Positions 27,828 through 37,188 are shown, counted from the stretch's first letter. The stretch: 64,000 nt of DNA from Microbacterium proteolyticum (GCF_029639405.1 NZ_CP121274.1:2976001-3040000); one strand, 5' to 3'. Numbers and translations are program-made. Notes: generated by a model from the letters alone, not told the origin.

Positions 27828-28771
27828 GGCAGCAGCGCGACCTTGCCGCCGGGGTGGCCCTGCATCACGAACCGCACGGCGTCCTTCGCGTCGGTCAGCG
27901 CGAACGTGCGCGCGACCGGGACTTCCAGATCCCCGGATGCCGCAAGCTCCAGGATCCGGGGCCGGGCGATGTCGCGGAACCGGGCGCTCTCCGGACGGGC
28001 GCCGGCGACCCACAGGATGCCGTCCGACTCGGCACGCTGCGGCGCGACGATCGTGACGATGCGGTCGCGCTCCGCGACGAGCGCGAGCGAGACGTCGATC
28101 GCCTCGTCGGTGCCGACGGCGTCCCACGCCGCGGCGATCGGCTCGCCCGCGGCCGCCTCGATGACGCGCTCCTCGAGCCCGTCTCCGTAAGCGACCGGGA
28201 TCCCGCCGTACCGACGGACGCGCTCCGCGGACTCCGCGGAGTCGGGTCCGACCGTGCCGATCACGCGGATGCCGAGCACCCGCGCCTGCTGCAGCAGGCT
28301 CACGCCCACGGCGCCGGACGCGGCGTGCAGCAGCACGGTCTCGCCCTCGGCGGCGCGCGTGACCTGGATCATCTCGGCCGCGGTCGTGCCGGCGAGGAGG
28401 AGGTTCGCCGCCTCGGGGTGCGACAGCGTCGCGGGCGTGGCGAACACGTCGCGCGCGGGGACGTTCAGCTCGGTCGCGTACGCGCCCCGGACCCGGAACG
28501 CCACGACCTCGTCGCCCACGGCGAGCTCGCCCGAACCGCCGACCGCGTCGGGTCCGAGCGCGGTGATCTCCCCGGACAGCTCGTACCCGATCGCGGCGGG
28601 GAACTCCGCCCCGGATCGCGCGGATGCGACGTGCTTGGCATCCGCGGGGTTGATTCCGGCCGCGTGGACGCGGATCGTGACCTCACCGGGACCGGGTGCC
28701 GGCACCTCGACCTCGTCGAACGTCCAGTCCTCCACCGGACCGGGCTGGTGCGCCCGCCACTGCTTCGCCAT
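27824..28771 (-). CDS. Zinc-independent NADP-dependent quinone oxidoreductase-like protein
   Basis: A 315-residue medium-chain reductase. The N-terminal GroES-like domain has GEVTIRVHAAGINPADAKH and lacks the Cys/His zinc ligands of alcohol dehydrogenases. The Rossmann domain has VLLHAASGAVGVSLLQQA for the nucleotide. The C-terminus RTFALTDAKDAVRFVMQG is typical of the QOR branch. The ATG at 28771 follows GAAAGGA. It is co-translated with the acetyltransferase. Confidence 0.9.
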   Translation of the reverse strand: MAKQWRAHQPGPVEDWTFDEVEVPAPGPGEVTIRVHAAGINPADAKHVASARSGAEFPAAIGYELSGEITALGPDAVGGSGELAVGDEVVAFRVRGAYATELNVPARDVFATPATLSHPEAANLLLAGTTAAEMIQVTRAAEGETVLLHAASGAVGVSLLQQARVLGIRVIGTVGPDSAESAERVRRYGGIPVAYGDGLEERVIEAAAGEPIAAAWDAVGTDEAIDVSLALVAERDRIVTIVAPQRAESDGILWVAGARPESARFRDIARPRILELAASGDLEVPVARTFALTDAKDAVRFVMQGHPGGKVALLP

Positions 28772-28805
28772 GATCGTCGTCGTCCTTTCGTCGCGGGCGG
28801 CCTGC

Positions 28806-29699
28806 TCAGAACCCGAGTCGACCGAGCTGCTTGGGGTCGCGCTGCCATTCCTTGGCCACGCGCACGTGCAGGGACAGGTATACCCGACTGCCCACGAGCG
28901 GCTCGATGCCCTTCCGCGCGCGGGCGCCGACGCCGGCGAGTCGCGAACCCTTATGGCCGATGATGATGGCCTTCTGGCTGTCGCGCTCGACCACGATGTT
29001 GGCGAAGATGTCGGTGAGGTCGGTGCCCTCTCGCGGCGCGACGTCTTCGATGGTCACGGCGATGGAGTGCGGCAGCTCGTCGCGCACGCCGTCGAGAGCC
29101 GCCTCGCGGATGATCTCGGCGATCCGGTCCTCGAGCGACTCATCGGTGACGACGTCGTCGGGGTAGAGCGCCGGCCCCTCGGGCATCAGCGAGAGCAGCT
29201 CGTCGCTCAGCACGTCGAGCTGATCCCGCGTCACGGCCGACAGGGGGATCACGGCCGCCCAGTCCTCGCGCAGCGCGTCGACCTCGATGAGCCGCTCGGT
29301 GATCTGTTCGCGGCTCGCGGCATCCGTCTTCGTCACCAGGGCGACCTTCTTCGCCCGCGGGTATCCCGACAGGGATTCGGCGATGCGACGGTCTCCGGGA
29401 CCGACCTTCTCGGTCGCGGGGACGCAGAACGCGATGACGTCGACATCGCCGAGCACCTGCTCGACCAGGTCGTTGAGACGCTGGCCCAGCAGCGTGCGCG
29501 GACGATGGATGCCGGGCGTGTCGACCACGACGAGCTGGCCGCCTGGGCGATTGACGATGCCGCGGATCGCGCGACGCGTCGTCTGCGGCTTGTCGCTCGT
29601 GATGGCGACCTTCTCGCCCACGAGGGCGTTCGTCAGGGTCGACTTCCCCACGTTGGGGCGACCGACGAAGGTCACGAAGCCGGATCGGGTGGCGCTCAT
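28806..29699 (-). CDS. era: GTPase Era
   Basis: A 297-residue GTPase required for 16S rRNA 3'-end maturation and 30S assembly. G1 is GRPNVGKSTL, the G2 region TTRRAIRG, G3 DTPGIH, G4 TKTD and the G5 region near ALNVL-type SAV (here PLSAVT). The C-terminal KH domain (about 205-290) contains AIIIGHKGSRLAGVG. The start overlaps the stop of the preceding CNNM gene (TGATGAGC region), as in the conserved ybeY-CNNM-era order. Confidence 0.96.
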   Translation of the reverse strand: MSATRSGFVTFVGRPNVGKSTLTNALVGEKVAITSDKPQTTRRAIRGIVNRPGGQLVVVDTPGIHRPRTLLGQRLNDLVEQVLGDVDVIAFCVPATEKVGPGDRRIAESLSGYPRAKKVALVTKTDAASREQITERLIEVDALREDWAAVIPLSAVTRDQLDVLSDELLSLMPEGPALYPDDVVTDESLEDRIAEIIREAALDGVRDELPHSIAVTIEDVAPREGTDLTDIFANIVVERDSQKAIIIGHKGSRLAGVGARARKGIEPLVGSRVYLSLHVRVAKEWQRDPKQLGRLGF

Positions 29700-31009
29700 C
29701 TGTCGTTCCTCTCGCGAGCGGAGCCCGCGGGCGCCGTCTCGTCGTCTTCCTCGTCGTCGTCGGCCCGCTCGACGATCACCGTCGCGATGCCGCGGTTACG
29801 CCCCCGGGACGCACCGCCGGTCATGACCAGGCCGGAGTGCTCGGCGGTGGCGCCGGGCTGCGGGATCCGGCCGAGCGCCTTGCCCAGCAGCCCGCCGATC
29901 GAGTCCACGTCCTCGTCGTCGAGTTCCAGACCGAACAGGTCGCCGACCTCGTCGAGACCGAGGCGCGCGCTCACGCGGTAGCGGCCGTCCTCCAGCGGCA
30001 CGACCTCCGTCGAGGGCGCGTCGTACTCGTCGGAGATGTCGCCCACGAGCTCCTCGATGAGATCCTCCAGCGTGACGAGCCCCGACACACCGCCGTACTC
30101 ATCGACGGCGAGGCACACGTGCACGGCATCCTTCTTCATCTGCTGGAGCAGGGTCTCGGCCTTCATCGTCTCGGGGACGAACACCGCCGGGCGGGCGATC
30201 CGGCGGATCGGCGCGTCGCGCCAGCCCTCCTCCTCGCGGAACGCGAACTGCACGAGGTCCTTCAGGTACAGCATGCCGACGATGTCGTCGGCCTCGTCGT
30301 CGGCGAGGGGCACGCGGGACACGCCCTTGTCGAGGAACAGGGCAAGCGCCTCGCGGGTCGTGGCCGCGGCATCCACCGTCACCATGTCGGTGCGCGGCAC
30401 CATGACCTCGCGCACGTAGCGGTCGGTGAAATCGAACACCGAGTGGATGAGTTCGCGATCGTCCTCTTCGATGAGCTCGTTCTCGGCGGCCTCGTCGATG
30501 ATGCTCAGGAGCTGCTCCTCCGACGCGAACGACGTCGAGCGGGCGAGGCCCGGCGTGATGCGGTCGCCGACCGCGACGAGCCCGTGCGCGAGCGGCCCGA
30601 GCAGGATGCGCATGCCCCGGATGATCGGCGCCCCGCCCCGCAGCAGGCCGGTGGCGTGCTGACGACCCACCGCCCGCGGACTCGCGCCCACGACCACGAA
30701 CGAGATGCCGGTCATGAGGACGGCCGCCGCGATCAGGGCCAGCCAGATGTTGTCGAACAGGAGCATGAACGCCGCCGCGACGAGGACGGCCGCGGTGGTC
30801 TCGGCCAGCACGCGGATGAACACCACGGCCGTGACGTGCGCGCTCGGGTCGTCGGCGATCCGCTGGAGCGCGCGGGCGTTGCGCCCTCCCGCGCCGAGTT
30901 CGGCCAGGTCGGCCCGGGAGGTGACCCCCAGGGCCGCCTCGGACGCCGCCATGAAGCCGCCGAAGGCGACGAGGACGAGGGCGGCGACGAGGAGGAGGGC
31001 CGCGGTCAT
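29696..31009 (-). CDS. CNNM/CBS-domain protein of the ybeY-era cluster
   Basis: A 437-residue protein with an N-terminal CNNM membrane domain (about 1-175), tandem CBS domains (about 195-315, including VREVMVPRTDMVTVDA and VCLAVDEYGGVSGLVTLEDL) and a C-terminal CorC/HlyC domain (about 340-420). An acidic tail follows. It lies between ybeY and era, its usual position in actinobacteria, and overlaps both neighbours by four bases. A role in ion homeostasis is inferred from family. Confidence 0.93.
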   Translation of the reverse strand: MTAALLLVAALVLVAFGGFMAASEAALGVTSRADLAELGAGGRNARALQRIADDPSAHVTAVVFIRVLAETTAAVLVAAAFMLLFDNIWLALIAAAVLMTGISFVVVGASPRAVGRQHATGLLRGGAPIIRGMRILLGPLAHGLVAVGDRITPGLARSTSFASEEQLLSIIDEAAENELIEEDDRELIHSVFDFTDRYVREVMVPRTDMVTVDAAATTREALALFLDKGVSRVPLADDEADDIVGMLYLKDLVQFAFREEEGWRDAPIRRIARPAVFVPETMKAETLLQQMKKDAVHVCLAVDEYGGVSGLVTLEDLIEELVGDISDEYDAPSTEVVPLEDGRYRVSARLGLDEVGDLFGLELDDEDVDSIGGLLGKALGRIPQPGATAEHSGLVMTGGASRGRNRGIATVIVERADDDEEDDETAPAGSARERNDR

Positions 31010-31473
31010 GCGCGGCGACGGCGCTCGACGGCCTGGAAACCGGTGATGAGCTCGCGCTGCAGGCCGAACATCTCGCGCTCCTCGTCGGGTTCGGCGTGGT
31101 CGAAGCCGAGGAGGTGCAGAAGCCCGTGGGTGGTGAGGAGGATCAGTTCGTCCTGCGTGGAGTGCTTCGCGGTGACGGCCTGGGTCTCGGCCACGGCGGG
31201 GCACAGCACGATGTCGCCGAGGAGGCCCGCGGGGGTGGGCGAGTCCTCGGTCCCGGGGCGCAGCTCGTCCATCGGGAAGCTCAGCACGTCGGTCGGGCCC
31301 GGCTCGTCCATCCACTGCACGTGGAGGGACTCCATCGCCCCCTCGTCGACGAGCACGATGGCGACGTCGGCGTCCGGGCTCACGTGGAGCTCGGCGAGGT
31401 TGTACTCCATCAGACGCAGCAGTACCTGCTCGTCGACGTCGTGGCCGGATTCGTTGTTGATCTCGATGGTCAT
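31006..31473 (-). CDS. ybeY: Endoribonuclease YbeY
   Basis: A 155-residue zinc metalloprotein in 16S rRNA processing and late 30S quality control. The metal site is HGLLHLLGFDH in TTHGLLHLLGFDHAEPDEE, which fits HxxxHxxxxxH. The conserved core MDEPGPTDVLSFPMDE precedes it. The stop of phoH overlaps its start (ATGA), and its own stop overlaps the CNNM gene, so phoH-ybeY-CNNM-era form one translationally coupled operon. Confidence 0.96.
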   Translation of the reverse strand: MTIEINNESGHDVDEQVLLRLMEYNLAELHVSPDADVAIVLVDEGAMESLHVQWMDEPGPTDVLSFPMDELRPGTEDSPTPAGLLGDIVLCPAVAETQAVTAKHSTQDELILLTTHGLLHLLGFDHAEPDEEREMFGLQRELITGFQAVERRRRA

Positions 31474-32555
31474 GAGCGGTTTCGTCTCGGGAGGTGATCG
31501 CGCGGACCCGCGGGACGGGCGGCGCTACGGCGTTCGGCACGGCTGGCGAATTCGGATGCCTCGTCGCGTTCGCGGCGGGCCACGAGACGCTTCTCGTCGT
31601 ATTCGCTGTACGCATCGACGATACGGCCGACGAGCGTGTGACGCACGACGTCGGCGCTCGTGAGGTACGAGAAGTGGATGTCGTCGATGTCGCCGAGCAC
31701 CCGCGTGACCAGCCTCAGACCGGACGCGCCCTGCGGCAGGTCGATCTGCGTGATGTCGCCGGTGACCACCATGCGCGTGCCGAACCCAAGACGCGTGAGG
31801 AACATCTTCATCTGCTCGGGCGTGGTGTTCTGCGCCTCGTCGAGCACGACGAACGAGTCGTTGAGCGTGCGGCCGCGCATGTACGCCAGCGGCGCGACCT
31901 CGATGGTGCCCGTCGCCATGAGCTTCGGGACGATGTCGGGGTCCATCATCTCGTTGAGCGCGTCGTACAGCGGGCGCAGGTACGGGTCGATCTTGTCGGT
32001 GAGGCTCCCCGGGAGGAACCCCAGGCGCTCCCCCGCCTCGACGGCGGGACGCGTGAGGATGATGCGGCTGACCTCTTTGCGCTGCAGCGCCTGCACGGCC
32101 TTCGCCATCGCGAGGTAGGTCTTGCCGGTACCGGCGGGGCCGATGCCGAAGACGATCGTGTTCTCTTCGATCGCGTCGACGTACGCCTTCTGCCCCAGGG
32201 TCTTGGGGCGGATGACCTTGCCGCGCGACGACAGGATCGCCTCGCCGAGCACCTCGGACGGGCGGGGCCCGCCGTCGGAGCGGAGGATGCGGCTGGAGCT
32301 CGAGACATCGGACGGGTCGAGGCCCTGGCCGTTGCGGGTCATCGTGAGGAGCTCCTCGACGAGACCCTTCGCCGCGGCCACGGCCGATGCGCCCCCGGTG
32401 AGGGTGATCTCGTTGCCGCGCACGTGGACGTCGACCTCGGGGTGCTCCTTCTCGACCACGCGCAGCAGGCGGTCGTGGGGGCCCAGGAGCTGGACCATGG
32501 CGACGCCGTCGGCGTACAGACGCTCGACGACGGGTTCTTCGGGGGAATCAGCCAC
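31470..32555 (-). CDS. phoH: PhoH-family ATPase
   Basis: A 361-residue protein. An N-terminal KH-like region (about 1-95) precedes the ATPase domain: Walker A GPAGTGKTYLAMAKAV, IILTRPAVEAGERLGFLPG, Walker B-like SFVVLDEAQNTTPEQMKMFLTR and GDITQIDLP. The family is linked to RNA metabolism. The GTG start at 32555 overlaps the HIT stop by 8 bp. The C-terminal tail is basic and Arg-rich. Confidence 0.94.
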   Translation of the reverse strand: MADSPEEPVVERLYADGVAMVQLLGPHDRLLRVVEKEHPEVDVHVRGNEITLTGGASAVAAAKGLVEELLTMTRNGQGLDPSDVSSSSRILRSDGGPRPSEVLGEAILSSRGKVIRPKTLGQKAYVDAIEENTIVFGIGPAGTGKTYLAMAKAVQALQRKEVSRIILTRPAVEAGERLGFLPGSLTDKIDPYLRPLYDALNEMMDPDIVPKLMATGTIEVAPLAYMRGRTLNDSFVVLDEAQNTTPEQMKMFLTRLGFGTRMVVTGDITQIDLPQGASGLRLVTRVLGDIDDIHFSYLTSADVVRHTLVGRIVDAYSEYDEKRLVARRERDEASEFASRAERRSAARPAGPRDHLPRRNRS

Positions 32556-32895
32556 CCGTGCTCTTTTCGTTCAGTCCGCCCGCGAGAACGTGGGCGTGTA
32601 CATGGAAGACCGTCTGACCGGCACCGGCGCCGGTGTTGAAGACGAGTCGGAAGTCGCCGTCGGCGTGCTCGGCGGCCACGGAGTTCGCGAGCCCCACGAT
32701 CTCGGTCAGAAGGTCGGGGTCGCCGGCGGCCAGCTCCACGACGTTGCGGTACTGCTCGGTCTTGGGGATCACCAGCAGGTGCACCGGCGCCTGCGGCGCG
32801 ATGTCGCGGATCGCGAAGGCGTTCTCGGTCTCGGCGACGATCTCGGCGGGGATCTCGCCCTGGAGGATGCGCGTGAAGATCGACGGCTCGGTCAT
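32548..32895 (-). CDS. HIT-family hydrolase
   Basis: A 115-residue histidine-triad protein, probably a nucleoside phosphoramidase or AMP-lysine hydrolase. The triad is HVHAHVL in GQTVFHVHAHVLAGG; the usual N-terminal segment IFTRILQGEIPAEIVAET is present. TAGACT followed by GGATGCC ends at the ATG, so the transcript is probably leaderless and may be the first of the phoH-ybeY-CNNM-era unit. It lies 47 bp after the rsmE stop. Confidence 0.94.
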   Translation of the reverse strand: MTEPSIFTRILQGEIPAEIVAETENAFAIRDIAPQAPVHLLVIPKTEQYRNVVELAAGDPDLLTEIVGLANSVAAEHADGDFRLVFNTGAGAGQTVFHVHAHVLAGGLNEKSTGG

Positions 32896-32902
32896 GGCAT
32901 CC

Positions 32903-32908
32903 AGTCTA
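32903..32908 (-). promoter_or_regulatory. -10 box TAGACT, leaderless promoter of the HIT-phoH-ybeY-era operon
   Basis: TAGACT on the minus strand ends seven bases (GGATGCC) before ATG 32895. Confidence 0.6.
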
Positions 32909-32942
32909 TCGACGGGGTCCGACGCCGGGCCGGGAGGAGGCG

Positions 32943-33677
32943 CTACCAGCGTCCCGTCGCGGCGGAGAGCACGGAGATCGCCGCCGCGCCCGCGGTCGAG
33001 GTGCGCAGCACCGTGTCGCCGAGGCGGACGAGCCGGGCACCCGCCGCCCGCAGCGCGTCGAGCTCCTCGGGCGCGATGCCGCCCTCGGGGCCCACGACGA
33101 GCACGACGTCACGATCGTCGGACGAATCGGATGCCACGGCGGTCAGCCTCTCGACGGCGGACGGCTCCAACACGAGGACGTGCGCGTCGCCCGCCCGCGC
33201 GACCAGATCCGACAGACGTGCGATGCCCTCGACCTCGGGGATCCACGCACGATGCGCCTGCTTCGCCGCCTCGCGGACGATCGTGCGCCAGCGGGCGAGG
33301 CCCTTCTCGGCCTTGGCATCCCACCGCGAGACGCTCCGCGCGGCCTGCCAGGGGACGATCGCGTCGACTCCCAGCTCGGTCGCCGCCTGCACCGCGAGCT
33401 CGTCCCGGTCGCCCTTCGCGAGCGCCTGCACGAGGACGATGCGCGGCGACGGCGCGGGAACCTCGTCGCGCGCGGTGATCCGCACGTCCACCTGCTTGGG
33501 CGTCGCGGCCGTCACGACACCGTCGAGCCACACTCCGCGTCCGTCGCCGAGCGTCACCGCCTCGTCGACGCGCACGCGCCGGACCGCGGCGGCGTGGTGC
33601 GCCTCCGGACCGGTCAGCACGACGGCGTCGCCGATCCCCGCGGCCGCCGCGTCGTCCGTGACGAAGTGCAGCGCCAC
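32943..33677 (-). CDS. rsmE: 16S rRNA (uracil-1498-N3)-methyltransferase
   Basis: A 244-residue SPOUT methyltransferase acting on 16S U1498. The N-terminal PUA-like part has GPEAHHAAAVRRVRVDE. The SPOUT knot is in the C-terminus: LVVGPEGGIAPEELDALRAAG and LGDTVLRTSTAGAAAI. The GTG at 33677 lies two bases after the dnaJ stop, so it is the last gene of an hrcA-dnaJ-rsmE unit. Length is normal. Confidence 0.95.
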   Translation of the reverse strand: MALHFVTDDAAAAGIGDAVVLTGPEAHHAAAVRRVRVDEAVTLGDGRGVWLDGVVTAATPKQVDVRITARDEVPAPSPRIVLVQALAKGDRDELAVQAATELGVDAIVPWQAARSVSRWDAKAEKGLARWRTIVREAAKQAHRAWIPEVEGIARLSDLVARAGDAHVLVLEPSAVERLTAVASDSSDDRDVVLVVGPEGGIAPEELDALRAAGARLVRLGDTVLRTSTAGAAAISVLSAATGRW

Positions 33678-33679
33678 GA

Positions 33680-34801
33680 TCAGTGCCGGAAGCGGTCGCG
33701 GAATTTCGAGAACAGGCCCTGCTGGTGCTCGGCCAGGCGCGGCTGGGGGGCCTTCGTGCGCTTGGCGAACTCCTCGATGAGGGCGCGCTCCTTGTGGTCC
33801 AGTCGCGTCGGGGTCACCACGTGCACGCCGATCTTCAGATCGCCGCGCTGGCTGCCGCGCAGCGGCGTGATGCCCCGGCCCTTGATCGTCAGCACGTCGC
33901 CGGACTGCACGCCCGGTCGCACCTCGAGGTCGACGCTGCCGTCGAGCGACTCGATCGTCGTGGCGGTGCCGAGGATGGCATCCGGCATCGAGACCTCGAG
34001 GGTCGCGAGCAGGTCGTCGCCCTCGCGGCTGAAGGCGTCGTGCGACTCGACGGTGATCTCGAGGTAGAGGTCGCCGTTCGGGCCGCCCGCGGGACCGACC
34101 TCGCCCGAGCCGGGGAGCTGCAGGCGCAGGCCCGTCTCGACGCCGGCGGGGATGTCGACCGACACCGTGCGGCGGGCGCGGACGCGCCCCTGACCCTGGC
34201 AGGTTCCGCAGGGGTACGGGATCGTCGTGCCGTGGCCCTGGCAGACGCTGCAGGGCTGGCTCGTCACGACGTTGCCGAGGAGGCTGCGGACCGTGCGCTG
34301 CACGTGCCCCGACCCGTGGCAGATGTCGCAGGTCACCTCGCTCGTCCCGGGCTGCGTGCACGCGCCCTGGCAGGTCTCGCACAGGACCGCGGTGTCGACC
34401 TCGAGGTCGCGGTGCACGCCGAAGACGACGTCGCCGAGCTCGAGCGTGACGCGGACCAGAGCGTCCTGCCCGCGTTCGCGGCGGGACCGGGGACGCGGGC
34501 CGCGCCCGCCCCCGCCCTGCGCGCCGCCGAAGAACGTCTCGAAGATGTCGCTGAAGCCGCCGAAGCCGGCCGCTCCGCCGCCGCCGAACGGGTTCTGGTC
34601 GCCGCCCATGTCGTAGCGGCGACGCTGCTCGGGATCGCTCAGCACGTCGTAGGCGTGGGTGACGAGCTTGAACCGCTCGGACGCGTCCTCGCCGGGGTTC
34701 ACGTCCGGGTGGAGCTCGCGCGCGAGACGCCGGTACGCACGCTTGATGTCGTCGGGGCCGGCGTCGCGCGCGACGCCGAGGACCTCGTAGTGGTCAGCCA
34801 C
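33680..34801 (-). CDS. dnaJ: Chaperone DnaJ (second DnaJ, hrcA-linked)
   Basis: A 373-residue type I DnaJ. The J domain has the HPD motif in RELHPDVNPGED; a Gly/Phe-rich linker (about 70-100) follows. The zinc domain holds four Cys-rich repeats: CETCQGAC, CDICHGSG, CSVCQGHG and CGTCQGQG (the first deviates from CxxCxGxG). It is the co-chaperone that stimulates DnaK. The position after hrcA is typical of the DnaJ2 of actinobacteria, distinct from the dnaK operon copy. Confidence 0.95.
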   Translation of the reverse strand: MADHYEVLGVARDAGPDDIKRAYRRLARELHPDVNPGEDASERFKLVTHAYDVLSDPEQRRRYDMGGDQNPFGGGGAAGFGGFSDIFETFFGGAQGGGGRGPRPRSRRERGQDALVRVTLELGDVVFGVHRDLEVDTAVLCETCQGACTQPGTSEVTCDICHGSGHVQRTVRSLLGNVVTSQPCSVCQGHGTTIPYPCGTCQGQGRVRARRTVSVDIPAGVETGLRLQLPGSGEVGPAGGPNGDLYLEITVESHDAFSREGDDLLATLEVSMPDAILGTATTIESLDGSVDLEVRPGVQSGDVLTIKGRGITPLRGSQRGDLKIGVHVVTPTRLDHKERALIEEFAKRTKAPQPRLAEHQQGLFSKFRDRFRH

Positions 34802-34854
34802 AATCGCCTTCCTGCCCGCTCACGCGGGGTCGTTCCGTTTCCGTGCGGTTCTCG

Positions 34855-35889
34855 TCAACGAGCGGTGTCGTCGTCTTCGAGCATCCGGGTGAGGTAGTGC
34901 GCGACGGCGCGGACCGCCGCGAGGTTGGAGGAGTAGTCCATGCGCATGGGGCCCAGCAGGCCCACGCGCGCGCCGCCCGCGGAACCGTCGTACCGGCTCG
35001 CGAGGACGGATGCCTCCACCAGACCGAACGGTTCGTTCTCGCGGCCGATGCTGGCCGAAAGACCCTGCTCGTCGGCCACCATCTCGGTCATGAGCCGCAG
35101 CAGCGTGACCTGTTCCTCGATGGCCTCGAGAAGCGGGTAGATGCTGCCGCGGAAGTCGGATTCGCGCTTGGCGAGGGTCGCCGCGCCCGCCATGACCAGG
35201 CGGTCCTGACGGAACTCCTCGAGCTCTTCGCCGACGACGCGGAGCACCGCGTCTGCGATCGCGTCGAGCGCATTGCCGGGTCGCGGCGCGTCGGTCGTCG
35301 CGACCGTCTGCGCGCAGTCGGCGACGCTGCGGCCCACGAGCAGCGCGCCCACCCGCGCCCGCAGCTGGACGATGTCGCCCTCGGACGGCTCGAACGGGAC
35401 CAGGGCGATCCGCTGGGAGACGCGGCCGGTGTCGGTGACGAGGATGACGAGCACACGGGGGCCGCCGAGGGCGACCAGCTCCACGTGCGAGAGGTTCGCG
35501 CGGGCGAACGAGGGATACTGCACGATCGCGACCTGGCCGGTCAGCTGCGTCAGCGCGCGCACCGTCCGCGCGAGAAGGTCGTCGAGGTCGCCGGCCTCGT
35601 CGAGGAAGGACGTGATGGCGCTCCGCTGCGCCGAAGACAGCGGGCGGAGCTCGGCGAGGTGGTCGACGAAGACGCGGTAGCCCTTGTCGGTCGGCACGCG
35701 CCCCGACGACGTGTGGGGAGCGACGATGAGGTCTTCGTCCTCCAGCAGCGCCATGTCGTTGCGGATCGTCGCCGCCGACACCCCGAAGGCGTGCCGCTCG
35801 ACGATCGCCTTGCTGCCGACGGGTTCGCGCGTGTCGACGTAGTCCTGGACGATCGCGCGGAGCACTTGCAAGCCGCGTTCGGACACCAT
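34855..35889 (-). CDS. hrcA: Heat-inducible transcription repressor HrcA
   Basis: A 344-residue repressor of class I heat-shock genes. The winged helix (about 1-75) has VLRAIVQDYVDTREPVGSKA, and the GAF-like dimer domain follows. HrcA binds the CIRCE element, which is present 17 bp upstream of its own ATG. So hrcA-dnaJ-rsmE is probably autoregulated. The ATG at 35889 has AGGAGGAGGGAG upstream. The C-terminus contains the conserved GPMRMDYSSNLAAVRAV. Confidence 0.96.
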   Translation of the reverse strand: MVSERGLQVLRAIVQDYVDTREPVGSKAIVERHAFGVSAATIRNDMALLEDEDLIVAPHTSSGRVPTDKGYRVFVDHLAELRPLSSAQRSAITSFLDEAGDLDDLLARTVRALTQLTGQVAIVQYPSFARANLSHVELVALGGPRVLVILVTDTGRVSQRIALVPFEPSEGDIVQLRARVGALLVGRSVADCAQTVATTDAPRPGNALDAIADAVLRVVGEELEEFRQDRLVMAGAATLAKRESDFRGSIYPLLEAIEEQVTLLRLMTEMVADEQGLSASIGRENEPFGLVEASVLASRYDGSAGGARVGLLGPMRMDYSSNLAAVRAVAHYLTRMLEDDDTAR

Positions 35890-35905
35890 GGCCGGCTCCC
35901 TCCTC

Positions 35906-35932
35906 CTGGCACTCCGGTCACCTGAGTGCCAA
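35906..35932 (-). promoter_or_regulatory. CIRCE element upstream of hrcA
   Basis: CTGGCACTC, nine bases, GAGTGCCAA. It matches the HrcA operator (TTAGCACTC-N9-GAGTGCTAA) with changes in the outer bases. TAGAAT (35932-35937 on the minus strand) directly adjoins it, so bound HrcA would cover the transcription start. Confidence 0.9.
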
Positions 35933-35970
35933 TTCTAGAGCACCCGCCCGCCGTGGAGCCGGAAGCGCGC

Positions 35971-37188
35971 TCAGGCGGTGAGGGCGCGGACGACGGCGTC
36001 GGCGAGCAGCCGGCCCCGACGCGTGAGCACGATGCGCCCGCGCACGGCATCCTGCCCTTCGACGAGGCCGTCGGCGATGAGGGATGCCACGGCCTTCCGG
36101 CCCGCGCCGAGGAGTTCGGACACCGGCAACCCCTCGCGGATCCGGCTGCGCAGGAGCACGGACTCGAGGCGCCGTGCGGTCTCGTCCGGCCGCTCGCGTG
36201 CCGCGGCCGGCGACTCCCCCGCGGCCAGGCGCTGCGCGTACGCCGCGGGATGCTTCACGTTCCACCACCGGAGTCCGGCGACGTGGCTGTGCGCGCCCGG
36301 GCCAAAGCCCCACCAGTCGGTGCCGCGCCAGTATGCGAGGTTGTGCCGCGAGCGGCGGGCCGTGTCGGTCGCCCAGTTCGACACCTCGTACCAGTCGTAG
36401 CCGGCACCGCCGAGGAGGTCGTCGGCGAGCTCGTACATGTCGGCCTGCAGGTCGTCATCCGGCATCGCCACGACGCCGGAGCGGATCTGCCGGGCGAGCT
36501 TCGTGCCGTCCTCGACGATCAGCGCGTACGCCGAGACGTGATCGGGCCGCAGCGCCGTCGCCGTCTCGAGCGACGCGCGCCAGTCGTCGAGCGACTCCCC
36601 CGGCGCGCCGTAGATGAGATCGAGCGACACGTCGAGGCCCGCGCGGCGAGCCGACGCGACCGCCGTCGCGACGTTGCGCGGGTCGTGGGTGCGGTCGAGC
36701 ACCGCCAGGACGTGCGGCTGCGCGGACTGCATCCCGATCGACAGCCGGGTCACGCCCGCCGCCGCCAGCGTCTCGGCGACGCGGTCGTCGACGGTGTCGG
36801 GGTTCGCCTCCACCGTCACCTCGGCACCGTCGGCGATGCCGAACTCGTCGCGCACGGTCCCCAGCATCCGTGCCAGATCCCCCGGCGGCAGCAGCGTGGG
36901 GGTGCCGCCCCCGAAGAACACGGTGGATGCCGCACGCCGCCCGCCCGCGGCATCCATCACCCCGCCCGCCAGGCGCACCTCGGCGGCCAGCGTGTCGGCG
37001 AAGTCCTCCTGGCGCGCACCGCGGAGCTCGCTCGACGTGTAGGTGTTGAAGTCGCAGTAGCCGCAGCGCACCCGGCAGAACGGGACGTGCAGGTACACGC
37101 CGAAGTCGGCGGCGGGATCGAGCGGCAGGTCGTCGGGCAGTCGCCCGTCGACGGGGGCCGGATCGCCGAGTGGGAGCGGTCCGCCCAT
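35971..37188 (-). CDS. hemW: Heme chaperone HemW (radical SAM)
   Basis: A 405-residue radical SAM protein long annotated as oxygen-independent coproporphyrinogen III oxidase. The cluster motif is CRVRCGYCDF (CxxxCxxC). Other segments are VFFGGGTPTLLPP and TVEANPDTVDD. HemW-type members carry heme to haem proteins and lack the full coproporphyrinogen oxidase activity; this assignment is by family. The ATG at 37188 overlaps the DUF1990 stop (TGATG). Confidence 0.93.
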   Translation of the reverse strand: MGGPLPLGDPAPVDGRLPDDLPLDPAADFGVYLHVPFCRVRCGYCDFNTYTSSELRGARQEDFADTLAAEVRLAGGVMDAAGGRRAASTVFFGGGTPTLLPPGDLARMLGTVRDEFGIADGAEVTVEANPDTVDDRVAETLAAAGVTRLSIGMQSAQPHVLAVLDRTHDPRNVATAVASARRAGLDVSLDLIYGAPGESLDDWRASLETATALRPDHVSAYALIVEDGTKLARQIRSGVVAMPDDDLQADMYELADDLLGGAGYDWYEVSNWATDTARRSRHNLAYWRGTDWWGFGPGAHSHVAGLRWWNVKHPAAYAQRLAAGESPAAARERPDETARRLESVLLRSRIREGLPVSELLGAGRKAVASLIADGLVEGQDAVRGRIVLTRRGRLLADAVVRALTA

